9,044 bases of DNA from Candidatus Scatoplasma merdavium (GTDB lineage Bacteria; Bacillota_I; Bacilli_A; RFN20; CAG-288): NCBI GenBank assembly GCA_017694135.1, contig JADING010000113.1, positions 1 to 9,044 of the forward strand. Reading direction: 5' to 3'. The notes beneath the pieces are model-generated. The model had not been told where the DNA came from. It worked only from the letters and a program-made list of their open reading frames with translations, and did no database searches. Positions 1 through 6,231 of the stretch are shown here, in pieces (the first letter of the stretch is position 1; every line of letters begins with the position of its first letter). The position numbers were made by a program, and so were the translations under genes.

Positions 1-1
1 T

Positions 2-997
2 ATGAATGCTATGAGCCATTTTATATCAATGATGTCTTTTCCACCGGAGTCAATTTCTCCTTTTATAGTCAACAATTTCCGTTTCGAAAGATATCAAATC
101 GACAAAAAGAATCCCGAAGATATTATCGGCAACATTGAACTGTTTTTTACTCTAAATAAAGATCAATACAACTATTTATTAGAAACATCACGCGATAATT
201 TCATATCGCACGAATATTTGAAAGTTAATGATAAAATCTATTTTGAACAGAAAAACAACAGTTATTTATACAAGAATAAAAAATATAGCTTCCAAAATAA
301 AACCACCTCAAAAATGATCCCATTTTTGCGAGTTTTATCATCCTCAGAAATTACAGATTCAGTTATTCAAACTGTTTTTACCTACATCAAATCGTTCACC
401 CACGTTAATGTGTCTCGCATCAACCAAGGTGGGTTTGTTACTTCATCCCTTTTTAGCAACACAAATATATTCGACCTCCTTACCTCCCACTCGAATGAAA
501 CACGCGAAATATTTAAGCAATATAAAACCTTCCCTATCTATTCAATAGTTAAAGATAACAAAGTTCTTCCAAATGGTTTAATGATGCAACAATACAACTT
601 CGTTTTAAACGATGAAGACTTTGAAGGAAAGCTGCCTTATCAGATGATCTCTACCGGTATGCAAAATCAAAGCGTGCTTTTATCTTTGCTGCTTTCCATG
701 CCGGAAGAAAGCGTGATGTTTATTGATGAAGCAGATATTGCCCTTCATCCAACAATAATTAAAGCTTTTTTAGATGTTCTTCATCAAAAGAAGGTACAGA
801 TTGTCATGACGCTTCATAACACTTACGCAATGCAATTCATGAGACCAGATCAAATTTATTTAGCTAAGTGGGTTAAAGGATATTCAAGTTACTATCGATT
901 ATCAAAAATCTATCCTAATATTCGTGAGATAAATAATATTGAAAAAATGTACCTGTCACTTCTTTTTGATGAGGCTATTAATGAACAAGACAAGTAA
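2..997 (+). CDS. AAA/ABC-type ATPase, C-terminal part (5' end cut by window)
   Basis: This is the C-terminal 331 residues of an ATPase of the AAA15/AAA21 (OLD/RloA-like) group. Seen: an ABC-signature-like STGMQNQS at residues 217-224, Walker B VMFIDEAD at 238-245, a D-loop ALHP at 247-250, and a switch histidine in TLHN at 270-273. The tail at about 310-325 (NNIEKMYLSLLFDE) resembles the end of this family. No Walker A P-loop is visible and the frame begins at base 2, so the N-terminal nucleotide-binding half almost certainly lies upstream and the ATG at 2 is probably internal. The middle (about 25-210) is the divergent insert usual in these proteins. It overlaps the next gene by 17 bases, so the two are surely co-translated. 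In known systems such ATPases sense or gate a partner nuclease; that role is inferred here. Function beyond ATP hydrolysis is not visible. Confidence 0.85.
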   Translation: MNAMSHFISMMSFPPESISPFIVNNFRFERYQIDKKNPEDIIGNIELFFTLNKDQYNYLLETSRDNFISHEYLKVNDKIYFEQKNNSYLYKNKKYSFQNKTTSKMIPFLRVLSSSEITDSVIQTVFTYIKSFTHVNVSRINQGGFVTSSLFSNTNIFDLLTSHSNETREIFKQYKTFPIYSIVKDNKVLPNGLMMQQYNFVLNDEDFEGKLPYQMISTGMQNQSVLLSLLLSMPEESVMFIDEADIALHPTIIKAFLDVLHQKKVQIVMTLHNTYAMQFMRPDQIYLAKWVKGYSSYYRLSKIYPNIREINNIEKMYLSLLFDEAINEQDK

Positions 998-1763
998 CAC
1001 TTTATTAATTGTTGAGGGAAGCAAAACTGAGCCAAGTATCTTTTTAGAAGTTTTCAAAAAATACGGTTTTTCTGTTAAAAATGAAACAAAGCTAAGTATT
1101 GACGACATCGGCCAATTTGACAGCTATGAATTTGATAATTCAAAAGACAACATTATTATTGTTGAAGGACCAAGAAACAGAATACACGATCTTTTATTGC
1201 TCATTAATGATCCGATGATTTCTATTGAACGAGTTTTCAATAGCGCCTACGCTCACTTTCAACGAATCTTCTTAATATACGATGTTGATCACAACGATTG
1301 CGATGATATTGAACAAATGATGAAGCAATTTTCTGATGAATCTTCAGAAATGCTTCTACTAAGTTCACCGTGCATAGAAGTAATTGCTGATTTTAATCGC
1401 AATCGCTCTGAATGCAAATATCATCATCTCAAAGAATATAAAAATGAAATCAATGAGTTTTACAACGGTCAAACAATGAAATATATACATGACAATTTTG
1501 AAAAATTAATGCTGTATTTTTTGAAGAAAAATTTCGCAGATTTCAATGAAAGCAATGTCGTGGAACACCCTCATCTTGTAGCTAAACAGATTAACAAAGA
1601 AAATGAGCGTCACAATTCAAAGCACGACTCTTACGTTATTTATAGATATTTCACAACAGTAATATACGTAGCTATCGCTTGCGCAAATCATTTAACAAAA
1701 CAAATTGATAATTACAAAGATGTAATAAGGTTTTTTGAAATGAAATGCGTCGAAAATAATTAA
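981..1763 (+). CDS. RloB/TOPRIM-like protein, probable partner of the upstream ATPase
   Basis: A 260-residue protein with a TOPRIM-like layout. An N-terminal strand ends in LLIVEGSKTE (residues 8-17, acidic E12 and E17). A central strand ends in FLIYDVDHND (97-106, DxD pair D101/D103). SSPCIEVIADF (128-138) recalls the SNPxFE-type motif of RloB-like proteins. The rest is charged and AT-rich, with no membrane segment. I chose ATG 981 over the in-frame ATGs at 939 and 969: GAGG at 971-974 sits 6 bases upstream, and the protein then begins just before the conserved strand. The 981 start overlaps the ATPase gene by 17 bases. Known relatives pair an ATPase with a TOPRIM or RloB-like effector in abortive-infection systems (AbiL, PARIS, OLD-type). 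Nuclease activity here is an inference. A plain hypothetical RloB-family protein is the cautious reading. Confidence 0.8.
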   Translation: MNKTSNTLLIVEGSKTEPSIFLEVFKKYGFSVKNETKLSIDDIGQFDSYEFDNSKDNIIIVEGPRNRIHDLLLLINDPMISIERVFNSAYAHFQRIFLIYDVDHNDCDDIEQMMKQFSDESSEMLLLSSPCIEVIADFNRNRSECKYHHLKEYKNEINEFYNGQTMKYIHDNFEKLMLYFLKKNFADFNESNVVEHPHLVAKQINKENERHNSKHDSYVIYRYFTTVIYVAIACANHLTKQIDNYKDVIRFFEMKCVENN

Positions 1764-1805
1764 AAAACAACTCACTTTCAATACGCGAATAATCAACGCT
1801 AGATT

Positions 1806-1836
1806 TTGTCAAAGTTTTACAGCAAAAATTTACAAT
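1806..1836 (+). promoter_or_regulatory. Possible promoter of the yiaK-like gene
   Basis: TTGTCA (1806-1811) and TACAAT (1831-1836) are separated by 19 bases, slightly long for a sigma-A type promoter. They lie about 60 bases before the gene. Many AT-rich hexamers occur here, so this is a weak call. The 131-base gap after the RloB-like gene shows no clear terminator. Confidence 0.3.
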
Positions 1837-1878
1837 AAACGCTTTAAATCACAAATATTTTTTTCTTAAAATATTTAT

Positions 1879-1894
1879 AAAGGAGAACAATTGT
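1879..1894 (+). promoter_or_regulatory. Strong ribosome binding site of the yiaK-like gene
   Basis: AAAGGAG (1879-1885) lies 9 bases before the ATG at 1895. It fixes this start against the nearby TTG at 1892. Confidence 0.8.
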
Positions 1895-2890
1895 ATGTTT
1901 GTTAAATATGAAGATTTAATTAAGCTGTTTACTGAAAAATTAGTCAAGCACGGAGTCGAAGAAAATCTCGCTAGAGAAGCTGCGACTATTTTTGCTGACA
2001 ATTCCTGCGACGGCGTTTACACTCACGGAGCCAACCGCTTCCCTCGCATCATTCGTTACATTGATGAAAAAGTCATCGACTTTTCTAAAGTCTTAACTGA
2101 AGTCAGCACTTTCAACGCTTTCGCAAAATACGATGGTCACCGTGGCTTTGGTCCGTTAAATGCCAAAAAGGCCATGCAAATAGCCATTGATAAAGCCAAA
2201 GAGTACGGCATCGGTGGTGTCTGCTTAGTAAACAACAACCACTGGTTACGCGGTGGAACTTACGGAGAACTCGCTTTAGAAAACAACATGGTCGGTATCT
2301 GCTTTACTAATTCAACCGGCATTTTACCCCCTTGGGGTGGTAAAGAACCTAAGTTAGGTAACAACCCTCTGGTAATGGCTGTCCCTTGCGAAGGAAAACA
2401 CATTTTGATGGATATGGCTATTTCCCAATACTCATATGGAAAATTGGAAGAAACTCGTTTAAAGGGCCAAAAACTTCCTTACCCTGGCGGATACGATGAA
2501 AATGGAAATTTGACAACTGATCCTGGCGCCATCGAAAAGTCTCTCCGCGCTTTACCTATCGGCTATTGGAAAGGCTCATCTTTAGCCCTCCTTCTCGATC
2601 TAATTCTCGCGGTCTTTGGAGCAATGCCTACTAAAGATATTTCAAAGCAGAAAGAAGAAGTCGGACTTTCACAAATGTTTATAGCTATTGATCCTACCCG
2701 CTTTGAATCACAAGAATACATTAAATCTATTGTTGATGCCATTATCGAAGACGTAAAATCCGCCACTCCAGTCGATGAAAAGTCCAGCATTAGATACCCT
2801 GGTGAAAGAGAATATAAAGTCAGAAAAGAAAACCTCGAAAAAGGCATCCCCGTTCTTGACGAAGTCTATAAAACCATCATTGAACTTTAG
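1895..2890 (+). CDS. yiaK: YiaK-type 2,3-diketo-L-gulonate reductase (LDH2/malate dehydrogenase family)
   Basis: Likely a cytosolic NAD(P)H-dependent reductase of the Ldh2/YlbC/YiaK family. In E. coli, YiaK (332 residues) reduces 2,3-diketo-L-gulonate to 3-keto-L-gulonate; this protein has 331. Seen: DGVYTHGANRFPR (39-51), placing the catalytic histidine at 44 as in YiaK; NNNHWLRGG (113-121) with H116; WGGKEPKLGNNP (147-158); and GYWKGSSLALLLDL (223-236). No signal peptide or membrane segment is present. The start has a strong AAAGGAG (1879-1885) with 9 bases to ATG. The gene appears monocistronic, with its own RBS and a terminator right after the stop. Substrate is inferred from family resemblance; malate, lactate or ureidoglycolate-type 2-oxoacid substrates remain possible. 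The N-terminal motif match to YiaK makes the diketogulonate-type call the best one. Confidence 0.88.
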   Translation: MFVKYEDLIKLFTEKLVKHGVEENLAREAATIFADNSCDGVYTHGANRFPRIIRYIDEKVIDFSKVLTEVSTFNAFAKYDGHRGFGPLNAKKAMQIAIDKAKEYGIGGVCLVNNNHWLRGGTYGELALENNMVGICFTNSTGILPPWGGKEPKLGNNPLVMAVPCEGKHILMDMAISQYSYGKLEETRLKGQKLPYPGGYDENGNLTTDPGAIEKSLRALPIGYWKGSSLALLLDLILAVFGAMPTKDISKQKEEVGLSQMFIAIDPTRFESQEYIKSIVDAIIEDVKSATPVDEKSSIRYPGEREYKVRKENLEKGIPVLDEVYKTIIEL

Positions 2891-2893
2891 TCT

Positions 2894-2919
2894 AAACCGC
2901 TCACACGAGCGGTTTTTTT
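2894..2919 (+). terminator. Intrinsic terminator after the yiaK-like gene
   Basis: A 9-bp perfect stem, AAACCGCTC (2894-2902) with GAGCGGTTT (2907-2915), encloses an ACAC loop. A run of seven T (2913-2919) follows. It begins 4 bases after the stop codon. On the minus strand only three T follow the stem, so it acts mainly on the + transcript. Its last T bases are part of the mntP stop codon on the other strand. Confidence 0.92.
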
Positions 2920-3487
2920 ATAATATTCCATCAAGTAGAATCTTTAATCCAATACAGACAAATACAATCGCAGCAATTAATCCCGCCCACTTTTCTAATT
3001 TATCCGCTAATTTGTTCGAAAAAATTCCAGTTAAAAATGACAGGGCGAAAGTTGTGATACCAATAATAGCAAACTCAAGAATAGCGTCAGGAATATTTAA
3101 ATCTAAATAAACAAAACCTATGCACAAAGCATCGATTGAAGTCGCAATGCCTTGAACAAATATTTCACTAGGTTTTAAACAAGCTTCCTTTACCTCTTCC
3201 TTTTCTTTCTTGCGATCTTTTAACCAATCAATAAATGATTTAATCCCAAGAAGAGACAACAAAGCAAAAGCAATCCAAGGTATATAAGCTTCAAGAGCAT
3301 CTTTAAAAGAATAACCAATAAAATACCCTATTACCGGCATCAAAAACTGCATTAGGCCAAAAAGCAAGGCGATAGAAATCGTCTTGGTTTTACGCATGTT
3401 TTTCTCTTGTAGGCCATCAACAGCAGAGATTGTCATCGCATCTACAGACATAGATAACGAAGTTAAAATAACGTTAATCCAGTTCAC
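2918..3487 (-). CDS. mntP: Manganese efflux pump MntP
   Basis: A 189-residue inner-membrane manganese(II) exporter of the MntP (DUF204) family; the E. coli protein has 188. Seen: six hydrophobic segments in two repeats, SMSVDA (residues 12-17, D16) in the first and ATSIDAL (115-121, D119) in the second. These match the conserved membrane aspartates of MntP. A charged cytoplasmic loop, DRKKEKEEVKEA (91-102), lies between the repeats. I chose GTG 3487 because GAGGAG (3493-3498) lies 5 bases upstream and the N-terminus then aligns with E. coli MntP. The frame can be opened 16 codons earlier at a TTG (3535), but those bases are riboswitch aptamer. The gene has its own promoter and leader and converges with the yiaK-like gene. 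Expression is expected to rise with manganese through the riboswitch, and perhaps through MntR. Confidence 0.93.
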   Translation of the reverse strand: MNWINVILTSLSMSVDAMTISAVDGLQEKNMRKTKTISIALLFGLMQFLMPVIGYFIGYSFKDALEAYIPWIAFALLSLLGIKSFIDWLKDRKKEKEEVKEACLKPSEIFVQGIATSIDALCIGFVYLDLNIPDAILEFAIIGITTFALSFLTGIFSNKLADKLEKWAGLIAAIVFVCIGLKILLDGIL

Positions 3488-3492
3488 AAAAA

Positions 3493-3585
3493 CTCCTCTG
3501 AGTCTCGGATCATTAAGATAATCCAGGATTAACAATCCAGCGTGTTGAATTATCGCTTTTAAAGCGTCCTACTCCCTCGGGAAAG
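3493..3585 (-). promoter_or_regulatory. yybP-ykoY manganese riboswitch in the mntP leader
   Basis: Reading the minus strand, the leader has the hallmark GGGAGTAGG (3576-3568). Next come a CGCTT/AAGCG hairpin (3566-3554), TTCAACACGCT (3549-3539), a GGATT/AATCC hairpin (3538-3526) and a 7-bp GGATTAT/ATGATCC hairpin (3524-3507). The closing CGAGAC (3507-3502) is where the family expects its 3' conserved strand. GAG (3578-3576) can pair with CTC (3502-3500) as the base of P1. Known: this class binds manganese(II) and controls mntP, alx and other manganese exporters. No intrinsic terminator lies between the aptamer and the GTG start, so control is probably at translation. Recognition is from motif memory, not a covariance search. 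Confidence 0.85.
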
Positions 3586-3594
3586 ATTGTATAT

Positions 3595-3622
3595 TATTTA
3601 TTTTTTATATTAAATGTGTAAA
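3595..3622 (-). promoter_or_regulatory. Probable mntP promoter
   Basis: TTTACA (3622-3617) and TAAATA (3600-3595) are 16 bases apart on the minus strand. The predicted transcription start, near 3588, falls just before the riboswitch aptamer, which supports the placement. The -10 is imperfect, and TAATAT (3596-3591) is an alternative with longer spacing. Confidence 0.45.
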
Positions 3623-3630
3623 CAAAAAGA

Positions 3631-3640
3631 TTAGCGCTAA
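3631..3640. promoter_or_regulatory. Candidate metalloregulator palindrome upstream of mntP
   Basis: TTAGCGCTAA is a perfect 10-bp palindrome. It lies 8 bases upstream of the mntP -35 hexamer, inside GATTAGCGCTAACTAACC. TTAG/CTAA half-sites recall DtxR-family operators, and an upstream position suits an activator such as MntR on manganese-efflux genes in Bacillus. Binding is inferred only. Confidence 0.35.
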
Positions 3641-3646
3641 CTAACC

Positions 3647-3680
3647 AAAATTAATAAAAATCCCGGCGTTTTACCGGGAT
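3647..3680 (-). terminator. Intrinsic terminator after the aldo/keto reductase gene
   Basis: On the minus strand ATCCCGG (3680-3674) pairs with CCGGGAT (3666-3660) across a 7-base loop. TTTTTATTAATTTT follows. It starts 6 bases after the reductase stop codon and ends the four-gene operon before the mntP promoter. Confidence 0.88.
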
Positions 3681-3686
3681 TAACAA

Positions 3687-4532
3687 TTAAACGTGTTTAA
3701 GGTTTTCGTATCTATCAGAAGGATCTGCCAAGGACTTAAGGTAATCCATATCTTCTTCTGAAATATGAAAATCAACATCGATATTAGCGAGGATATGATC
3801 TTTTTTCACGGCTTTAGGTAAAGCAACTATTCCTTGTTCCAAGCAGTAACGTATACATATTTGAGCCACAGATTTATTGTATTTCTCAGCAATTTTTTCA
3901 ATATTAGCGTTGTTTAGCAACCGACCAGTAGCAATAGGAGAATAAGCTTCAACTAATATTCCGTTTTCCTTGCAGCAATTAACCACATCTTCTTCAGTCT
4001 TGCAGATATTGTATTGAATTTGATTGACCATCGGCTTAATCTGCGAGTGATTTATTAAATGAGTGATATCGTTGCGATTGAAATTGGATATTCCAATAGC
4101 GCGAACTTTTTTCGCTAAATAAAACTCTTCAAAAGCTTTCCAAACATCAGCGTTTTTATCTCGGCAGTTTCTTCCAACCATAGACCACGGCCACGGAGCG
4201 TGAATCAAATAAAGATCTATGTAATCTAAACCGAGTTTTTTTAAAGAATCATTAAAGTGATAAACCGCTCCTTCGTATGACTTGATATCAGATGGAAGCT
4301 TGGTAGTTACAAAAATTTCTTCTCTAGGAATTCCGCTATCTTTAATAGCTCTACCAACTCCTTCTTCGTTTTCGTATCTATAAGCTGTATCAATGTGGCG
4401 ATATCCCGCTTTCAAGGCTTCTAAGGTCGCCTGATAAACATCGTCGTTAGATATCTGCCAAGTTCCAAAGCCTATCGAAGGAATCTCAACTCCGTTGTAA
4501 AGCTTAAATTTCAAATCTTTAACACTAGACAT
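3687..4532 (-). CDS. Aldo/keto reductase
   Basis: A cytosolic NAD(P)H-dependent aldo/keto reductase of 281 residues, the normal length for the AKR5-like prokaryotic group (2,5-diketo-D-gluconate reductase, YvgN/YtbE types). Seen: the catalytic tetrad D48 and Y53 in HIDTAYRYE, K78 in FVTTKLP, and H111 in LIHAPWP. ISNFN (148-152) and QIQYN (171-175) are further family motifs, and LPKAVKKDHI (238-247) is the cofactor-binding loop. AAAGGGG (4545-4539) lies 6 bases before the ATG. The start codon overlaps the end of the mntR-like gene by 8 bases, so translation is probably coupled. It is the last gene before the terminator. The carbonyl substrate cannot be told from sequence: methylglyoxal detoxification or sugar reduction are both usual for the group. 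Confidence 0.9.
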   Translation of the reverse strand: MSSVKDLKFKLYNGVEIPSIGFGTWQISNDDVYQATLEALKAGYRHIDTAYRYENEEGVGRAIKDSGIPREEIFVTTKLPSDIKSYEGAVYHFNDSLKKLGLDYIDLYLIHAPWPWSMVGRNCRDKNADVWKAFEEFYLAKKVRAIGISNFNRNDITHLINHSQIKPMVNQIQYNICKTEEDVVNCCKENGILVEAYSPIATGRLLNNANIEKIAEKYNKSVAQICIRYCLEQGIVALPKAVKKDHILANIDVDFHISEEDMDYLKSLADPSDRYENLKHV

Positions 4533-4908
4533 TCTTTTCCCCTTTTATTTTTAAATATTTTTCTTTCAATTTAGAAAAGGTTTCATCAGAGATATCATGT
4601 TCAACCTTGCAAGCATCAGATATTGCTGTTTCGTGATTTACTCCAAGATATTCAAGGATAGAAGAAAGAACAACGTGGCGCTCGTAAACCTTTGAAGCTA
4701 TAGCGTAACCTTTGTCAGTCAAATTCAAATAGCCTTTTTGATCGATGACAATTAGTTCCTTTTCCGCTAACTTGTGAACGGCATTAGAAATACTGGGTTT
4801 AGAAAAACCCATGGAATGAACCAAATCGATAGAGCGAACTTTTTTGTTATCTTGCGATAACATTAAAATTCTTTCTAAATAATCTTCTGTTGATTGATAC
4901 TTATTCAT
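4525..4908 (-). CDS. mntR: MntR/DtxR-family metal-dependent transcriptional repressor
   Basis: A 127-residue DNA-binding metalloregulator without the C-terminal SH3-like domain, thus MntR-sized (142 in B. subtilis). Seen: a winged helix-turn-helix at about 24-65 (VRSIDLVHSMGFSKPSISNA, then wing DQKGYLNLT), followed by the dimerisation and metal domain. Aligned to B. subtilis MntR with a constant +1 offset, the ligand positions are D9, E12, H78, C100, E103 and H104. Only Glu99 is replaced, by Cys100, in DACKVEH, a sequence close to the Cys-x-x-Glu-His of the iron sensor DtxR. So metal preference (Mn or Fe) is uncertain, though nearby mntP favours manganese. The 12-base gap to the upstream phosphofructokinase gene and the lack of a clear Shine-Dalgarno suggest translation by coupling. 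It overlaps the aldo/keto reductase gene by 8 bases. Confidence 0.88.
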   Translation of the reverse strand: MNKYQSTEDYLERILMLSQDNKKVRSIDLVHSMGFSKPSISNAVHKLAEKELIVIDQKGYLNLTDKGYAIASKVYERHVVLSSILEYLGVNHETAISDACKVEHDISDETFSKLKEKYLKIKGEKNV

Positions 4909-4920
4909 ATTAGTTTAAAG

Positions 4921-6150
4921 TTATAAAGGACGGTAATTTTTTAAATGCGGAACATCGATAAGACCGCTAGTGAACGTATCATCAAGTTCACCATCAATAA
5001 GCGGAGCAGCGTATTCAATAAACTTTTCAGTAACGTTGTTACCTTCTTCGTTAATCATGTCGCGCGGAAGTTTGTTTTCGTAGTTAGCGACAGCTGATAA
5101 ATCAGCTAAAGTGTACTCAATCTTATAAGGCTTAGAAGATAAACGAGTGATAGCAATCATCTTATCAGATACACCCTCAATTGCTCTTTTAACCGCTTCT
5201 CTACCTACTCCTTCTCCTTCTTCAATATCGACTTTTGAAGCGATACGGCATGCGCCGCGTTGCAAGAATGAAAGCTCTAAAGCAACTGAGTTAACGCCCA
5301 GAGCATCTGCAACGTTAGTTGACAAAACTTGACAGACACCACCTAAGCGAAGATGACCGAAAGCATCAACTTTCTTACCAACCTGGAAAATGAACGAACC
5401 GTTTTTATCAACTATACCTTCTGACACAGCAACTAAGCAGCGTTTCTTCTTTTGATACACTTTATCAACATCAGCATAGAACTTATCCATTTCAAACGGG
5501 ATTTCAGGAACATAAATTAAATCTGGACCGTGTCCTTGTAAGTTAGCAAGAGCTGAAGATGCCGCTAACCAACCAGCGTGACGACCCATAATTTCAACAA
5601 CTATAACTCTCCCTTGCGGATAAGAAGCGTTGTCTAAATCGATATCAATCATCGAATTAGCAATGAATTTAGCCGAAGTCCCGTATCCTGGAGTGTGATC
5701 GGTAATCGGTAAATCGTTATCGATAGTTTTCGGGATACCCATAACGCGGCATTCGTAGCCAACTTTTTGCAAATAAGTAGAAATCTTATTGCAAGTATCC
5801 ATTGAATCGTTACCTCCGTTATAGAAGAAATAACGAATATTATACTTTTTTAGAGTTTTAAGAATCTTGCGGTAATCTTTTTCCGAATCTTTCCAATCCA
5901 AGAGCTTGTAACGCACGTTACCAAAATAAGCCCCTGAAGTGTGACGAAGTTTTTTTAATTCCGCGACATCTTCATCAGTAACATCAATAATATCATCATT
6001 GATAGCTCCGACAATGCCGTGGTGCATCATATAAATTTTATGGATAACATCCTTGTGCTCCATCGCTTCTAAAATGACACCTAAAGCCGAGGCGTTAATA
6101 GCGGAAGATGGGCCGCCTGACTGCCCATAGAGAACATTACCTTCTAACAT
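4921..6150 (-). CDS. pfp: Pyrophosphate-dependent phosphofructokinase
   Basis: Likely phosphorylates fructose 6-phosphate with pyrophosphate (reversible glycolytic step, cytosol). It has 409 residues, longer than the ~320 of bacterial ATP enzymes and typical of a PPi-type clade. Seen: GQSGGPSSAIN (9-19) at the phosphate loop; NGGNDSMDT (111-119), where D115 replaces the glycine of ATP enzymes; PKTIDND (140-146) with K141, the lysine that marks PPi use, and catalytic D144; and MGRHAGW (188-194) for sugar phosphate binding. No signal peptide or membrane segments are present. GGAGGT (6161-6156) lies 5 bases before the ATG, the best RBS of its operon. It is followed after 12 bases by the mntR-like gene and preceded, after 81 bases, by the yhcH-family gene. 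PPi specificity is inferred from D115 and K141, not measured. Confidence 0.92.
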   Translation of the reverse strand: MLEGNVLYGQSGGPSSAINASALGVILEAMEHKDVIHKIYMMHHGIVGAINDDIIDVTDEDVAELKKLRHTSGAYFGNVRYKLLDWKDSEKDYRKILKTLKKYNIRYFFYNGGNDSMDTCNKISTYLQKVGYECRVMGIPKTIDNDLPITDHTPGYGTSAKFIANSMIDIDLDNASYPQGRVIVVEIMGRHAGWLAASSALANLQGHGPDLIYVPEIPFEMDKFYADVDKVYQKKKRCLVAVSEGIVDKNGSFIFQVGKKVDAFGHLRLGGVCQVLSTNVADALGVNSVALELSFLQRGACRIASKVDIEEGEGVGREAVKRAIEGVSDKMIAITRLSSKPYKIEYTLADLSAVANYENKLPRDMINEEGNNVTEKFIEYAAPLIDGELDDTFTSGLIDVPHLKNYRPL

Positions 6151-6199
6151 AGATTACCTCCAGAAAACTACTTCAATTTATCTTAATATAGATGAACTA

Positions 6200-6231
6200 G
6201 TTTCTTGTTGTAGTTTCAACACAAAAGAAAC
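6200..6231 (-). repeat. Imperfect hairpin between the yhcH-family gene and pfp
   Basis: On the minus strand GTTTCTT (6231-6225) pairs with AAGAAAC (6206-6200). Inside, GTTG pairs with CAAC after a 4-base bulge, with loop AAACTA. It begins right after the stop codon. No T run follows, so it is not a normal terminator; processing, RNA stability or partial attenuation are possible. Confidence 0.45.

Noticed and set aside
939..980. Upstream ATGs at 939 and 969 as starts of the RloB-like gene
   Set aside because: They lack a spaced Shine-Dalgarno and add up to 14 residues unlike the family N-terminus; ATG 981 has GAGG 6 bases upstream.
2563..2847. 94-codon minus-strand frame inside the yiaK-like gene
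   Set aside because: It is fully antisense to a well-supported coding region, has no RBS, and its translation shows no family motif.
2775..3110. 111-codon + strand frame spanning the end of yiaK and mntP
   Set aside because: It crosses the terminator and runs antisense to mntP; the product is low-complexity shadow sequence.
5147..5332. 61-codon + strand frame inside pfp
   Set aside because: Antisense shadow of the phosphofructokinase gene with no RBS or recognisable motif.
6151..6231. Separate promoter for pfp (TATATT near 6182-6187)
   Set aside because: No acceptable -35 at 16-18 bases; the nearest TTGAAA is 23 bases away, so read-through from the yhcH promoter is simpler.
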